The notes under the pieces were generated by a model. It was given only the letters and a program-made list of their open reading frames with translations, did not search any database and was not told where the DNA came from. Shown piece by piece: positions 13,380-21,938 of a DNA stretch of 26,091 nt; the first letter of the stretch is position 1, and each line of letters starts with the position of its first letter. The position numbers were made by a program, and so were the translations under genes. Source of the stretch: a virus; the IMG/VR virus record IMGVR_UViG_3300030102_006920, positions 1-26,091 of that record; one strand, given 5' to 3'.

Positions 13380-15064
13380 TGTCTGATTCAATATTTAACA
13401 GGCCACTTTTTTTAAATGCAGCCCCTGCACAAAGTGAGAAAAGAGCTAAAGAAATAGATATGGAAGGTAGACCATCGGTGCCTAGCAAAGTCGGTGGACC
13501 TATCACATATAGTTATGATCAAATTTATGATGCAGACATGTTACCTTTTAGTGATCAAGGCATTGCTGCTTTAATGCAAACATATGCACAACCACAAGCA
13601 GTAAAAGATGCATATAGAGATTATGCAGGAGAACCAAAAACAGCTGCAGATTTTGCAGCAGAGTATGACGCTTTAACGCCTGATGTAAGCACGCCAGAGG
13701 AAAACTTTAAATTTGAAAACTACCTTGCCTTAGCAAGATTAGGATTAGGGTTGATGCAGCCTACGCCAGGAGGTGCAATAGCGCCTGCAATATCAAAGGC
13801 AGGAACTAACTTCTTAGGCGATTTAGCAGCAATTAACGAAAGAAAAAGAAAATCAAGAGCAGCTAGAGCTGAGCAAGAGGCAGAAGAGGATAGAGCTAAA
13901 AGACAATTCATTCTAACTGCACTAAAAGATCAACAAGATTTGAATGACTCAAATGAGTTTGATTTATTTATGAAAACTTTGCAGTTCAATATGGACAGTG
14001 ATGAAGGTAATTTAAAATTTAAAAGAGAATTAGCAAAACAAAACTTTGCTTACAAATATGATGTAGATTTAATGGCAATGGAAAATAATGCTAAACTATT
14101 AACTGAAAAATTTAAACAAGAGCCACAAGTTTTTGCCATAAAGCCAAAAGGTTTAGATCAAACTGTAAAATATGTTACTGGTTATTATGGCGTAGATCCT
14201 AAAGATAATGTACGCAAACCTTTCATTCCAGAAGTTCGTGATGGTCAGGTTGTTTATATTCCAGCACCTTTAGATGCGGTAAAAGCAAATTTCAGTTTAA
14301 ATGATGATGGTAGTTTAAAAGCCGATGTTAAAGCACAAATACAACAAGCTGAAAAAATTAACTCTGGTAATCAAGCGTTATCATTTATTTCTGATATTAA
14401 ATTTTCTATTGCGGAAAACAGAGGTCGTGTTGGTTTACCTGGTGCTGTTAAAAAGACATTACAAAACATTAAAGGTACTATTCTTGACGTTGCAGACGTT
14501 TTGGTTGCTAATGAAATAATTGATAGAGAGGCATATGACGCCGCAAAAAATAAAATTGAAACAAGTGTATTTAATGATTTGGCAACAAGTTATGCAAATG
14601 AAACTGGCAGAAACGGCACAGACTTTTATGATGACAAAGAATCAGATGAAAATTTAATTTATAACGAATTTTTTGTAAAGCCTAGAGCAAACTATGATCC
14701 AGCTTTGGCAGCAAACATGATTAAATTAAATTCTATCTATTACGCTTTAGCTAGAGCAAGAAAACCTACTGGTAGACTAAACGTAGATGATGTAAACAAT
14801 GCTAAAAATTCTTTAAGACTATACGATCTTGATACTTCATCTGATACAGTAATCACTGCACTACAAGCTGTTGAACAAGAACTTAAAGGATTTGTAAACG
14901 CACAAAAACAAATTTACAGAAACGCTAATTATAATGAAGACTTTTTATTTAATTATGAACCATCACGTTTTCACATATCGGTAGATTTACCAGCAAACGC
15001 AGCAGGAAGCGGAGCTGTTTCTTCTGATCCGTACGAAAATATTCCATCTGATGTAGGAGGATAA
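13379..15064 (+). CDS. Virion-associated protein, probable internal/ejection protein (561 aa)
   Basis: No family is recognised. The protein starts at TAATG: SDSIFNRPLFLNAAPAQSEK. Near residues 115-180 it has a Gly/Pro-rich turn (LGLGLMQPTPGGAIAPAISK) followed by a highly charged helix (INERKRKSRAARAEQEAEED). The rest is helical and soluble, with clusters such as LNDDGSLKADVKAQIQQAEK and NGTDFYDDKESDENLIYNEF. The middle charged helix looks like a coiled coil or an RNA/DNA-contact surface. Order and spacing (1 nt overlap upstream, 1 nt gap downstream) place it in the same transcript as the other large virion proteins. The end (EPSRFHISVDLPANAAGSGA) is flexible. Confidence 0.58.
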   Translation: MSDSIFNRPLFLNAAPAQSEKRAKEIDMEGRPSVPSKVGGPITYSYDQIYDADMLPFSDQGIAALMQTYAQPQAVKDAYRDYAGEPKTAADFAAEYDALTPDVSTPEENFKFENYLALARLGLGLMQPTPGGAIAPAISKAGTNFLGDLAAINERKRKSRAARAEQEAEEDRAKRQFILTALKDQQDLNDSNEFDLFMKTLQFNMDSDEGNLKFKRELAKQNFAYKYDVDLMAMENNAKLLTEKFKQEPQVFAIKPKGLDQTVKYVTGYYGVDPKDNVRKPFIPEVRDGQVVYIPAPLDAVKANFSLNDDGSLKADVKAQIQQAEKINSGNQALSFISDIKFSIAENRGRVGLPGAVKKTLQNIKGTILDVADVLVANEIIDREAYDAAKNKIETSVFNDLATSYANETGRNGTDFYDDKESDENLIYNEFFVKPRANYDPALAANMIKLNSIYYALARARKPTGRLNVDDVNNAKNSLRLYDLDTSSDTVITALQAVEQELKGFVNAQKQIYRNANYNEDFLFNYEPSRFHISVDLPANAAGSGAVSSDPYENIPSDVGG

Positions 15065-15065
15065 T

Positions 15066-18000
15066 ATGGCAGTTGTAAGTATAAGAAAAAATTATGTTGG
15101 AGTTACACAACCAGGATATGAAGAAGTGGAATTGCTTCCACAGCAAACTGGGTTAAGAGGTTCAAGATTTGTAACTGTCTCTGAAGCTGCTGTACAAAGA
15201 AACATTGATCCACAAACTGGTGAAGATAGAGGTTTACCTAAAGTAAAAGATTATTTGTATGATGAGAGAAATATTGTACCTAGACAATTTGGATTGTTCG
15301 TGCCTAGAACAAGTGACGAGGCAACAGAAATTGTTGATTTAATTAACAAAGAAAGAGCTGAAGAAGAAAAAAATCCTATTAATGTTAATCAATTTAATTA
15401 TCAAACAAATCAATTGTCTAACGTTATTAGAGCTGAAAGAGCTTTACAAGATGAGGTTTCTAGAAGAGCAGACCCTTATAAATATTATATAAGTAAATTT
15501 AAAGATGAATATAGCCCGAGTAAATTAAAGCAGGCTACAGAAAATTCCTCTAGTATCTTTCAATTATTTAGAGATCCTAAAAAGTATGCTCAAGATAAAC
15601 AGACAGTTTTATCAGAACTTTTAAAATCTTCTGCTCCAAGTGGTAGAAATGATTTTATTATGTATGGAGATGTTGTTGGGTCACTGGCTGGTTTTAAAGG
15701 AGCAAAAACCCCTGGTATAGCTCAAGGTGGTTATAAAAGTTTAGCAGATGAAGTTTTGGAAAGTAATATTTTTAAAACCACTGCAGGTGCAACACTAGGT
15801 GGCACTGCAATGAGTCTAGTTTATGATTTAACAAACGCTGCAATTAGAAAAACACAAGGTATTCCAGATCCACAAGATGCACCAAACGCTGCTCTTGAAT
15901 CATTGGTGCATGGCAGAAACACATTAATGTTTACTGCAGGTGCCGCTGGATTGATGGGAGTTGCATCTGTCACAAGACCTATTTTGGGTAAAGCTTTATT
16001 TGGTTTGGATGGACCAAGATCTACTCTAGCAAATTTTGCAGATTTTTATAATGCACCTGTAGGTATCTCACAAATAACAAGAGGAGCAGGAGGAGGTTTG
16101 TCTGGAGCGGCCTCTGCTTACTTTAGAGTAATTGGTAAAATACCTTTCTTTGGTGCAGGGTTTCAAAAAAGAAACACTTTAGCTGGAATACAACTTACAA
16201 AAGGTATGCAAAAAGAATTAGGAGATTTAGGATCAGGACAAAGTGATGAACCACTCATAGATTACATTTCTAAATCATACAAGGCATTGCCACGTGAAGT
16301 TAGAAAAAGAATGGACACAGATGCAAGAAACGCAGGGTTTAGAAGTTACAAAGATATGATTAGTGCAGAGCTTAGAGTAAACGAATTAGCACCTATACAA
16401 CACATGAGTGATGTTGGTGTGTTTATGTTTGATGAAGCAGGTAAAAGGTACAGACAATTTTCATACATAAACGATCTGCTATACACAGACTTCGAAAACA
16501 AAGCGAAAAGAATATCTAAAAACTTTATTCCGACTAACAATACTAAATCGGTAGCACAAATGGCCAGAGATGAGTTAGAAGATGCGGCAATAAAATTAGA
16601 CAATTATGAAACACTAAAACCATCTTTAGATGCTATTGATGTATTTATTACAGAAAAATTAGCAAACCTACCACAATATATAAGGCCCAGAGATATAAGA
16701 ACTCTACAAAGAGAAATAAATAAATTATATCAAGAAGCAGAGGCTCTTATAGGGCCAGCAGCAAAGAAACAAGGCACACCAGGTGGTAGTCAATTAGCAA
16801 AAATAAGAAAAGCTTTGACAACTGATTTAAACGATTATGCAAACTGGGCACCTAATTTAAACGCTGAAGAAAAAGTTTTAGCAGAATCTGCAAAAAAATC
16901 TTTGTATAGAGCAAATGAAGTTTTCGCAAAAATGTCTCCTTTGTATAAAAGTCCAGCTGCAAAACAATTTAATTTAGTTGACCAAAATTTATTTACCGCA
17001 GGACCTGATTTACCTGGCTACTTTTATGCAGATGAAATAGGTAAGATGCTATTTAGGGATGGATTATCACCACAGCGTGTTAGAGATTATCAAGCATTGG
17101 TTGGTCAAAACGCATTTATGACTGGAGTAAGATCATGGATAAGTAATGGTTTTAAAGCTGCACTTAAAGATTCGCCAGAAATTACATTCGAAGTTATGAG
17201 CAAAACTGGTGACAGAAGTAAAATGAAAATTACTGAAAAAGTTATGGACATTGATAAGTTTAAACAAAACATTAATTTTGAGGATGAAGGATTTGTAGAG
17301 ATGATGAATCTTGCTGGATACAATGGAGATGCTTTTGTTACTAACATGAAACAATTAGTAAAATTACAAGAGCTTGTTAAAGAAGCAGGTATTGGAACTT
17401 CAACATCTCAATTAATAGCAAGACGTTTGTCATTAGGTGGTGTAAGATCTGCTGCTAGCACGTTTGCTATTTTTGGAACTGGTGCAATTGGCACTATGAG
17501 CGCAAGAGAGGAAGGTTTGATCTCTGGTAATGTAGGCACTGCGGGCGCCATAATGTTAGGTTTACTTACTCGTAGAACATCTAGATTCTTATCAACTCCA
17601 GATGCATTAAAAGCTTACACTAAAATAGTTGATCCTAAAACTGGCGATGTCGTCAAAAGGGCCGCCCTTGTAAACTTTATGAGAAGTTTTTTTAGAAACG
17701 AGGATGTTCAGTCTGACGTTCCAAAAGAATTTAATACACCACAAAAAGTTATTAGCAATCCTGAAGGATTTTTAGATTATTTATATAACAGTGAGTATCT
17801 TGCAATAACAGATAGTATGAATGATGGATTCATGAGAGATTATATGGATGAAAGGTATGGTAACAATACAAACTTAGACATTCAAGAATTAAACAATATT
17901 GAAACAGAAGAAAAACAATTAGAAAGAATAAACGAGGCTGAGGTTGAACAATCAATGAATAACACACAACCTGAAATAGAAGTGCCAGAAATTCCTAGTA

Positions 18001-18116
18001 TGGGATCAATGGATGTTGCATCTGCTCCAGCTACGCCCTTAAGCGCTGATCAAAGAGTTGCTTTAGCGGGAGATGATTTAGATGAAGCGATAGCTTTAGG
18101 ACAGAGAAATGTCTAA
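15066..18116 (+). CDS. Very large virion protein, probable DNA-ejection protein (1016 aa)
   Basis: The largest gene in the window begins right after the previous stop, behind an AGGAGG ribosome site. It is mainly helical and charged, with several short glycine/alanine hydrophobic segments at about residues 235-253 (FKTTAGATLGGTAMSLVYDL), 284-305 (NTLMFTAGAAGLMGVASV) and 795-835 (FAIFGTGAIGTM, GTAGAIMLGLL). Such segments fit proteins that are packaged in the capsid and make a channel in the cell envelope, as the P22 and T7 ejection proteins do. I see no lysozyme-type or protease motif. The C-terminal 90 residues are acidic and Asn/Gln rich. It overlaps the next gene by 8 nt as ATGTCTAA. Confidence 0.62.
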   Translation: MAVVSIRKNYVGVTQPGYEEVELLPQQTGLRGSRFVTVSEAAVQRNIDPQTGEDRGLPKVKDYLYDERNIVPRQFGLFVPRTSDEATEIVDLINKERAEEEKNPINVNQFNYQTNQLSNVIRAERALQDEVSRRADPYKYYISKFKDEYSPSKLKQATENSSSIFQLFRDPKKYAQDKQTVLSELLKSSAPSGRNDFIMYGDVVGSLAGFKGAKTPGIAQGGYKSLADEVLESNIFKTTAGATLGGTAMSLVYDLTNAAIRKTQGIPDPQDAPNAALESLVHGRNTLMFTAGAAGLMGVASVTRPILGKALFGLDGPRSTLANFADFYNAPVGISQITRGAGGGLSGAASAYFRVIGKIPFFGAGFQKRNTLAGIQLTKGMQKELGDLGSGQSDEPLIDYISKSYKALPREVRKRMDTDARNAGFRSYKDMISAELRVNELAPIQHMSDVGVFMFDEAGKRYRQFSYINDLLYTDFENKAKRISKNFIPTNNTKSVAQMARDELEDAAIKLDNYETLKPSLDAIDVFITEKLANLPQYIRPRDIRTLQREINKLYQEAEALIGPAAKKQGTPGGSQLAKIRKALTTDLNDYANWAPNLNAEEKVLAESAKKSLYRANEVFAKMSPLYKSPAAKQFNLVDQNLFTAGPDLPGYFYADEIGKMLFRDGLSPQRVRDYQALVGQNAFMTGVRSWISNGFKAALKDSPEITFEVMSKTGDRSKMKITEKVMDIDKFKQNINFEDEGFVEMMNLAGYNGDAFVTNMKQLVKLQELVKEAGIGTSTSQLIARRLSLGGVRSAASTFAIFGTGAIGTMSAREEGLISGNVGTAGAIMLGLLTRRTSRFLSTPDALKAYTKIVDPKTGDVVKRAALVNFMRSFFRNEDVQSDVPKEFNTPQKVISNPEGFLDYLYNSEYLAITDSMNDGFMRDYMDERYGNNTNLDIQELNNIETEEKQLERINEAEVEQSMNNTQPEIEVPEIPSMGSMDVASAPATPLSADQRVALAGDDLDEAIALGQRNV

Positions 18117-19317
18117 AAAAAATAAAAATAAAGGCGCTGGCGGCGATAGATCTGGGGCTTTAGAGAGCAGATTTAAAAGAAGTGTAAGCCAAGCAAGATC
18201 AAGGGGAATTGATACAAGAAACACTGCACAAAAACTAGCTGATCAAAGAAAAAAACTAGCTGATCAACAAGAGCAATTTAGAAATATTCAGGGTGATGGC
18301 AGATCACAAGGTGCACAAAAGTTAGCTTTAGGAATAAGAAACCAAGCATTACAAGCAAACATAGACAGAAATCAATTTTTGTTAGATCAACAACAGCGTA
18401 GGGCTGACATTTTATCTGGTAGAATAACACCTAAAAGATCTGATTTTACAGGTTTTGAGGGCGGTATTTTTGGCATCAGAGCTGGTGATTTTAGAGACAC
18501 AGGTTTACCTAAAATTAGAGAGGGGCTAACCTCTGCAGAGTATGCTGATTTTATGAGAGACTTAACGGACGCTAGACCTGAATTAGTAGAAGATTTTTTT
18601 CCAATAGCAAGTGGCAAAGCAGCTAGACTAGCTTTTACTCCTGCACCTTTTAAACTCTTAGCTGGCATGGCACAAGAAGGAGGAAGCACTTTATTAGAGG
18701 GGATAAAAAGATTAGCACAAGACAAAGGGATAATACCTACAGACACCATTTCAGTTGACACACAGACCACTGCCACTAAACCAGAATTTAGAGGTTCTGG
18801 TAATCCATATGCAGATACAATACAAAGAATAGTTAGTTTGCAACAACCAGAAACTGGCATTAAAACCATACAAGAACCAGAAACTGGCATTAAAACTTTA
18901 CAAGCAGATATTCCTTTCGATGAGTTTAATAGAAGAAACAGACTTGAATCTGAGGCTAAAGATAGACGCTTAGACCAGCTTATGAGTAATTTTAACTTTA
19001 GCTCCACTCCTGAAAATAATATAGATGTAATGCAATCATTTCCTAAAGTATTGACTTATCCGTTTAGAACAAGTGAGGGAGAGGGCGAAATAAGATCTCC
19101 CCAAGCACCAGGTGATTTTGATGGTATTGACGAAGCTCGTGCAATATTTGGGCTTCCAGGAACAGAGGGTTTCAGCCCTAATGTTGTAGTAACACCACCT
19201 GTGCTACCATTTACTTTTCCTAACTTAGAACCACCTTCTTTTAATGAAGGAGGCCTTGCATCAATAAATAATCCAGAATACAACATGCTTATGAAAGCTA
19301 GTAACTTTGACGTATGA
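18109..19317 (+). CDS. Virion-associated protein with coiled coil and small tandem repeats (402 aa)
   Basis: The protein begins with a basic, Lys/Gly/Arg-rich region (SKKNKNKGAGGDRSGAL), then a predicted coiled coil. Within that, residues about 41-54 are a duplicated heptad (KLADQRK / KLADQQE, from a 21-nt DNA duplication at 18231-18267). Around residues 246-262 there is a 10-residue tandem repeat (PETGIKTIQE / PETGIKTLQ) from an exact 21-nt repeat at a 30-nt period. The C-terminus (FNEGGLASINNPEYNMLMKA) resembles endings I know from marine phage internal virion proteins. It is coupled to both neighbours by 8-nt and 4-nt overlaps. No enzymatic motif is seen; the role is inferred from position as part of the ejection set. 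Confidence 0.6.
   Translation: MSKKNKNKGAGGDRSGALESRFKRSVSQARSRGIDTRNTAQKLADQRKKLADQQEQFRNIQGDGRSQGAQKLALGIRNQALQANIDRNQFLLDQQQRRADILSGRITPKRSDFTGFEGGIFGIRAGDFRDTGLPKIREGLTSAEYADFMRDLTDARPELVEDFFPIASGKAARLAFTPAPFKLLAGMAQEGGSTLLEGIKRLAQDKGIIPTDTISVDTQTTATKPEFRGSGNPYADTIQRIVSLQQPETGIKTIQEPETGIKTLQADIPFDEFNRRNRLESEAKDRRLDQLMSNFNFSSTPENNIDVMQSFPKVLTYPFRTSEGEGEIRSPQAPGDFDGIDEARAIFGLPGTEGFSPNVVVTPPVLPFTFPNLEPPSFNEGGLASINNPEYNMLMKASNFDV
18231..18267 (+). repeat. Direct 16-nt repeat, 21-nt period (heptad duplication)
   Basis: AAAACTAGCTGATCAA occurs at 18231-18246 and again at 18252-18267. The repeat unit is 21 nt, so it adds exactly one heptad to the coiled coil of the 402-aa virion protein and keeps frame. 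Confidence 0.85.
18846..18896 (+). repeat. Two 21-nt direct repeats at 30-nt period
   Basis: ACCAGAAACTGGCATTAAAA plus a final C occurs at 18846-18866 and 18876-18896. Each unit encodes PETGIKT, giving a 10-residue tandem repeat in the middle of the 402-aa virion protein. The near-identity at DNA level suggests a recent duplication. Confidence 0.85.
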
Positions 19318-19520
19318 TAGAAATTAATTTTAAGAACGCCGTTTGGTTTGGCATAATACTTGTTTCCGCAGGTATATCTTACGGTATGGTTTCCCAGAAA
19401 CTAGAGGCTCTAGAATCAAAGCAACAACTATTAGAAAAGGTAATAATGCAAGACATACCAGAAATAAAAGAACGAGTAATACGGCTCGAGATACTTCTTG
19501 AACAAGCATTAGTCGAATAA
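19314..19520 (+). CDS. Small protein with one membrane helix and a coiled coil (candidate lysis/membrane protein)
   Basis: This 68-residue protein starts in the ATGA overlap. Residues about 9-25 (VWFGIILVSAGISYGMV) are a clear single membrane helix after a short N-terminal segment. The remainder (KLEALESKQQLLEKVIMQDI, PEIKERVIRLEILLEQALVE) has heptad spacing typical of a coiled coil. The layout fits small phage membrane proteins such as inner-membrane spanins or holin-like proteins, but neither can be confirmed: there is no overlapping lipoprotein gene or endolysin next to it in the window. The stop overlaps the 3' end of the convergent helicase gene by 12 nt. It may instead anchor an ejection-protein complex. 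Confidence 0.6.
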   Translation: MIEINFKNAVWFGIILVSAGISYGMVSQKLEALESKQQLLEKVIMQDIPEIKERVIRLEILLEQALVE

Positions 19521-20945
19521 TATTTTCTTTGGGTCCTCGCCCATAACTTTACTAGCTAGATCTATTTTATTATTTAATGCTTTAACAATTTTTTCATCAA
19601 TCGTGCCTTCGGCTATAAGATCAATGTAAGTTACCTTATCTTTTTGACCTATTCTGTGTGCTCTATCTTCTGATTGCATGCGAACCTCTAAGCTGTAATC
19701 GTTAGAATAATACACAACAGTGTGACTGCAAGTAAGAGTAAGGCCATAACCCCCTGTCTTTGGGTTTCCGATAAAAAATCTAAGGTCACTGTCACTATCC
19801 ATAAAACTGTCAACAATAGACTGCCGTATAGAATCCTTAGTATCCCCATAATAACTTGCCACAGTCTCTTTACCATACTCATTTGCTATCTCCTTTTCTA
19901 TCGTTTGTATGTCATGACGGAACACGGCCCAAATAATAACCTTACCATTTGATTCTTGTAATACTTGTAACAACTCTTTTATTCTATTGTTCTTTAGAGG
20001 TCTAACTTCTCCGTCATCTGTCTTTACATGACCACAAGTTATTTGATGTAACCTTGTCATTTGTGTCAAAACTGAGGCAGCAGTCATAGGATTATCTTCA
20101 AAGAACGTAATTGCAGATCGTTTCATCTCGACGTATGCTTTCAATTGTTCTGGTGTCATGGCAACGATTCTTTTTGTGTATAGTTTTTCTGGTAAATCTA
20201 AACAGTCTTGTTTTAATATTCTTGTAGAAAACTCTCGTAATATTGCTGTTAATTCATCTAATCGTTGATATCCCATAACATGTTGAAATGAGTGTGAGCC
20301 TACACTTCTTTGTTGTATTATTGCATATCTAGCACGAAATGCGTAATAATTTGATTGTTCAAGGAACCAACTTCCTAAAAACTCTACCTGTGAAAACAAA
20401 TCTAATGGTGACTTTGTTACAGGAGAACCTGTCATAATACGTCTATACTTTGCAAGGTTAGCTATCTTCATAATGTTTTTTGTTCTTCTTGCTGCGTGAT
20501 TTTTTATGGTAGTTGATTCATCAACGACCATTAAAGTTGAACCAGGTAAAAGAAAACTACGTGCAAAGTCTACACCTCGTCCTGTGGACAAAGCTTCTAT
20601 ATTCATAATTAATATTTGTAACTTATCACTTATCTGACAAATATGCATGAGCTCATCTTGTTCTTTCACTTTTGGAGATGCTACCCAGACAGCATCCATA
20701 TACTCTACGTGATCTGGCATGTGGACAGACAATTCCTTACGCCAGTTTCTTTTTATACCGTTTGGTGCAATAACAAGTGCGCTATTTATTTTGCCTCTGT
20801 CATACAACATGGCAATATTATCTATGCAAACTTTAGTTTTGCCAGTTCCCATCTCCATAAACCAAGCCCAAGCTTGTTTATTCCAACTTTTTTCAAGCGC
20901 CTGTAACTGATGCTTAAACGGTTTCGTTTTAAATCTATAATCCAT
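19509..20945 (-). CDS. SNF2-type (superfamily 2) helicase/translocase
   Basis: The 478-residue protein has the full helicase motif set. FKHQLQALEKSW gives the Q motif region and FMEMGTGKTKV the Walker A (residues 32-37). MVVDESTTIKN is motif II in DEST form instead of DEAH (142-145), and RRIMTGSPVTKSP is motif III. Near the C-terminus, FFIGNPKTGGYGLTLTCSHT, then MQSEDRAHRIGQKDKVTYID, is the SNF2 motif V-VI pair. SNF2 proteins in phages are double-stranded DNA translocases that probably help replication, recombination or transcription. It is encoded on the opposite strand to all surrounding genes, divergent from the replication cluster, and could be expressed with early genes. No nuclease domain is attached. 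Confidence 0.92.
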   Translation of the reverse strand: MDYRFKTKPFKHQLQALEKSWNKQAWAWFMEMGTGKTKVCIDNIAMLYDRGKINSALVIAPNGIKRNWRKELSVHMPDHVEYMDAVWVASPKVKEQDELMHICQISDKLQILIMNIEALSTGRGVDFARSFLLPGSTLMVVDESTTIKNHAARRTKNIMKIANLAKYRRIMTGSPVTKSPLDLFSQVEFLGSWFLEQSNYYAFRARYAIIQQRSVGSHSFQHVMGYQRLDELTAILREFSTRILKQDCLDLPEKLYTKRIVAMTPEQLKAYVEMKRSAITFFEDNPMTAASVLTQMTRLHQITCGHVKTDDGEVRPLKNNRIKELLQVLQESNGKVIIWAVFRHDIQTIEKEIANEYGKETVASYYGDTKDSIRQSIVDSFMDSDSDLRFFIGNPKTGGYGLTLTCSHTVVYYSNDYSLEVRMQSEDRAHRIGQKDKVTYIDLIAEGTIDEKIVKALNNKIDLASKVMGEDPKKILFD

Positions 20946-20949
20946 ACTA

Positions 20950-21016
20950 ACTTTCTAAAATTGCAATATAATGGTTGCAAAACAAAATTACAAGTATAAA
21001 GGTTTAATTAGAAAGT
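20950..21016. promoter_or_regulatory. Divergent control region with 9-bp inverted repeat and palindromic TTGCAA pair
   Basis: ACTTTCTAA (20950-20958) and TTAGAAAGT (21008-21016) are perfect inverted copies placed just before the two divergent start codons, so each gene has the same AGAAAG-type ribosome site. Between them, TTGCAA, its own reverse complement, occurs twice (20961-20966, 20975-20980), which is operator-like. On the minus strand, TTGTAA (20993-20988) and TATATT (20970-20965) with 17-nt spacing form a possible promoter for the SNF2 gene. A good plus-strand promoter is not evident. Confidence 0.45.
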
Positions 21017-21391
21017 ATGACAGACGTAACATTCAGCAAACAAAAAATAGTAGGAGTACCTACTGTATTCTTAGTTCAAGAAAATCCTTACATTAGTGTT
21101 TTAAGTGCTACAGATTATGGCACAATAGTGACTTTATTTGAAAGTGGCTCACAGATTATGTTTAGTCCACAACCAGCTATTAAAAAACTTAAAAGAAAAT
21201 TAAAAGATTTTGATGATAACGATCATTTATTAATGATGGGTGACCCAGCAGCTATGGGTATTGCATGTTGTGTCGCCGCTGAAATGAATAGGGGTAAATT
21301 TAAAATACTTAAATGGGATAAAATGCAAAAGAGATATTATTCCGTTCAAGTAAATCTTAACGAGAAAGGCGAAATAGATGAGCAAGATTAA
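21017..21391 (+). CDS. Conserved phage early protein, function unknown
   Basis: This 124-residue protein is first of the plus-strand replication cluster. It reads TDVTFSKQKIVGVPTVFLVQ, then DYGTIVTLFESGSQIMFSPQ, then DNDHLLMMGDPAAMGIACCV, then KFKILKWDKMQKRYYSVQVN. The pattern 'F.PQP....L...L..F...D.LL..GDPA..GIA' is one I recall from marine podoviruses in this position, always without a known function. The start uses AGAAAG next to the ATG. It overlaps the next gene by 14 nt, so both are co-expressed. No nuclease or polymerase motif is seen; it may be a small DNA-associated regulator. Confidence 0.68.
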   Translation: MTDVTFSKQKIVGVPTVFLVQENPYISVLSATDYGTIVTLFESGSQIMFSPQPAIKKLKRKLKDFDDNDHLLMMGDPAAMGIACCVAAEMNRGKFKILKWDKMQKRYYSVQVNLNEKGEIDEQD

Positions 21392-21929
21392 CTTTGAAGA
21401 AGATGTGGCTAATATAGATCAAGAATCACTTGAATCTGTATCTGGTTTATTACAACAACAACTTACTATGGAGACAGAAGTTGAAATAGCTGAAGTTGAA
21501 TTACAAAATAAAAAAGAAAAACTTAGAAAATTATCTGAAGAAATAATACCTGCTAGGATGACAGAGTTAGGTATGTCTTCAACCACAATGGTAGATGGAT
21601 CAAAAGTAGATGTCGTAGAAAACATTTATGTATCCATACCAAAAGACCCAGAAAAGTCGTCACAATGTTATAATTGGTTAGAACAAAATGGTTTAGGAGA
21701 TATAATAAAAAATCAAGTAGGAATGAGTTTCGGTAAGGGCGAAGGCAAGGAAGCTAAATTGTTGGAAAGTACAATTAAAGATCTTGGCTTTATACCTGAA
21801 GTAAAAGTTTCAGTGCATCCATCTACACTGAAAGCAACTGTTAAACAGTTGGTAAAAGATGGAAAATCTGTCCCAGACATTTTTAATTTGTTTATCGGAC
21901 AGAAGACTAAAATAACAAAGAAAAAATAA
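21378..21929 (+). CDS. Conserved phage protein with N-terminal coiled coil, replication-associated
   Basis: The 183-residue protein has a long charged helix at residues about 8-60 (ESVSGLLQQQLTMETEVEIA, EVELQNKKEKLRKLSEEIIP). Then comes MTELGMSSTTMVDGSKVDVV, a compact core with PKDPEKSSQCYNWLEQNGLG and GDIIKNQVGMSFGKGEGKEA, and a basic C-terminus (KTKITKKK). The core style 'YNWLEQNGLGDIIKN.V...F' is common in marine phage replication clusters and reminds me weakly of Gam-like DNA-end or nuclease-modulating proteins; I would not commit to that. It overlaps the upstream gene by 14 nt and precedes the ssDNA-binding candidate by 9 nt. Confidence 0.62.
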   Translation: MSKINFEEDVANIDQESLESVSGLLQQQLTMETEVEIAEVELQNKKEKLRKLSEEIIPARMTELGMSSTTMVDGSKVDVVENIYVSIPKDPEKSSQCYNWLEQNGLGDIIKNQVGMSFGKGEGKEAKLLESTIKDLGFIPEVKVSVHPSTLKATVKQLVKDGKSVPDIFNLFIGQKTKITKKK

Positions 21930-21938
21930 GGAGTATTT

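Noticed and set aside
18387-19007. 206-aa open frame on the minus strand
   Set aside because: It lies antisense to the 402-aa virion gene, has shadow-type composition (Leu/Ser/Pro rich), and no ribosome site or family likeness was seen.
20975-21000. Plus-strand TTGCAA-N14-TATAAA before the replication cluster
   Set aside because: Spacing is too short and the leader would be about 10 nt, cutting into the ribosome site.
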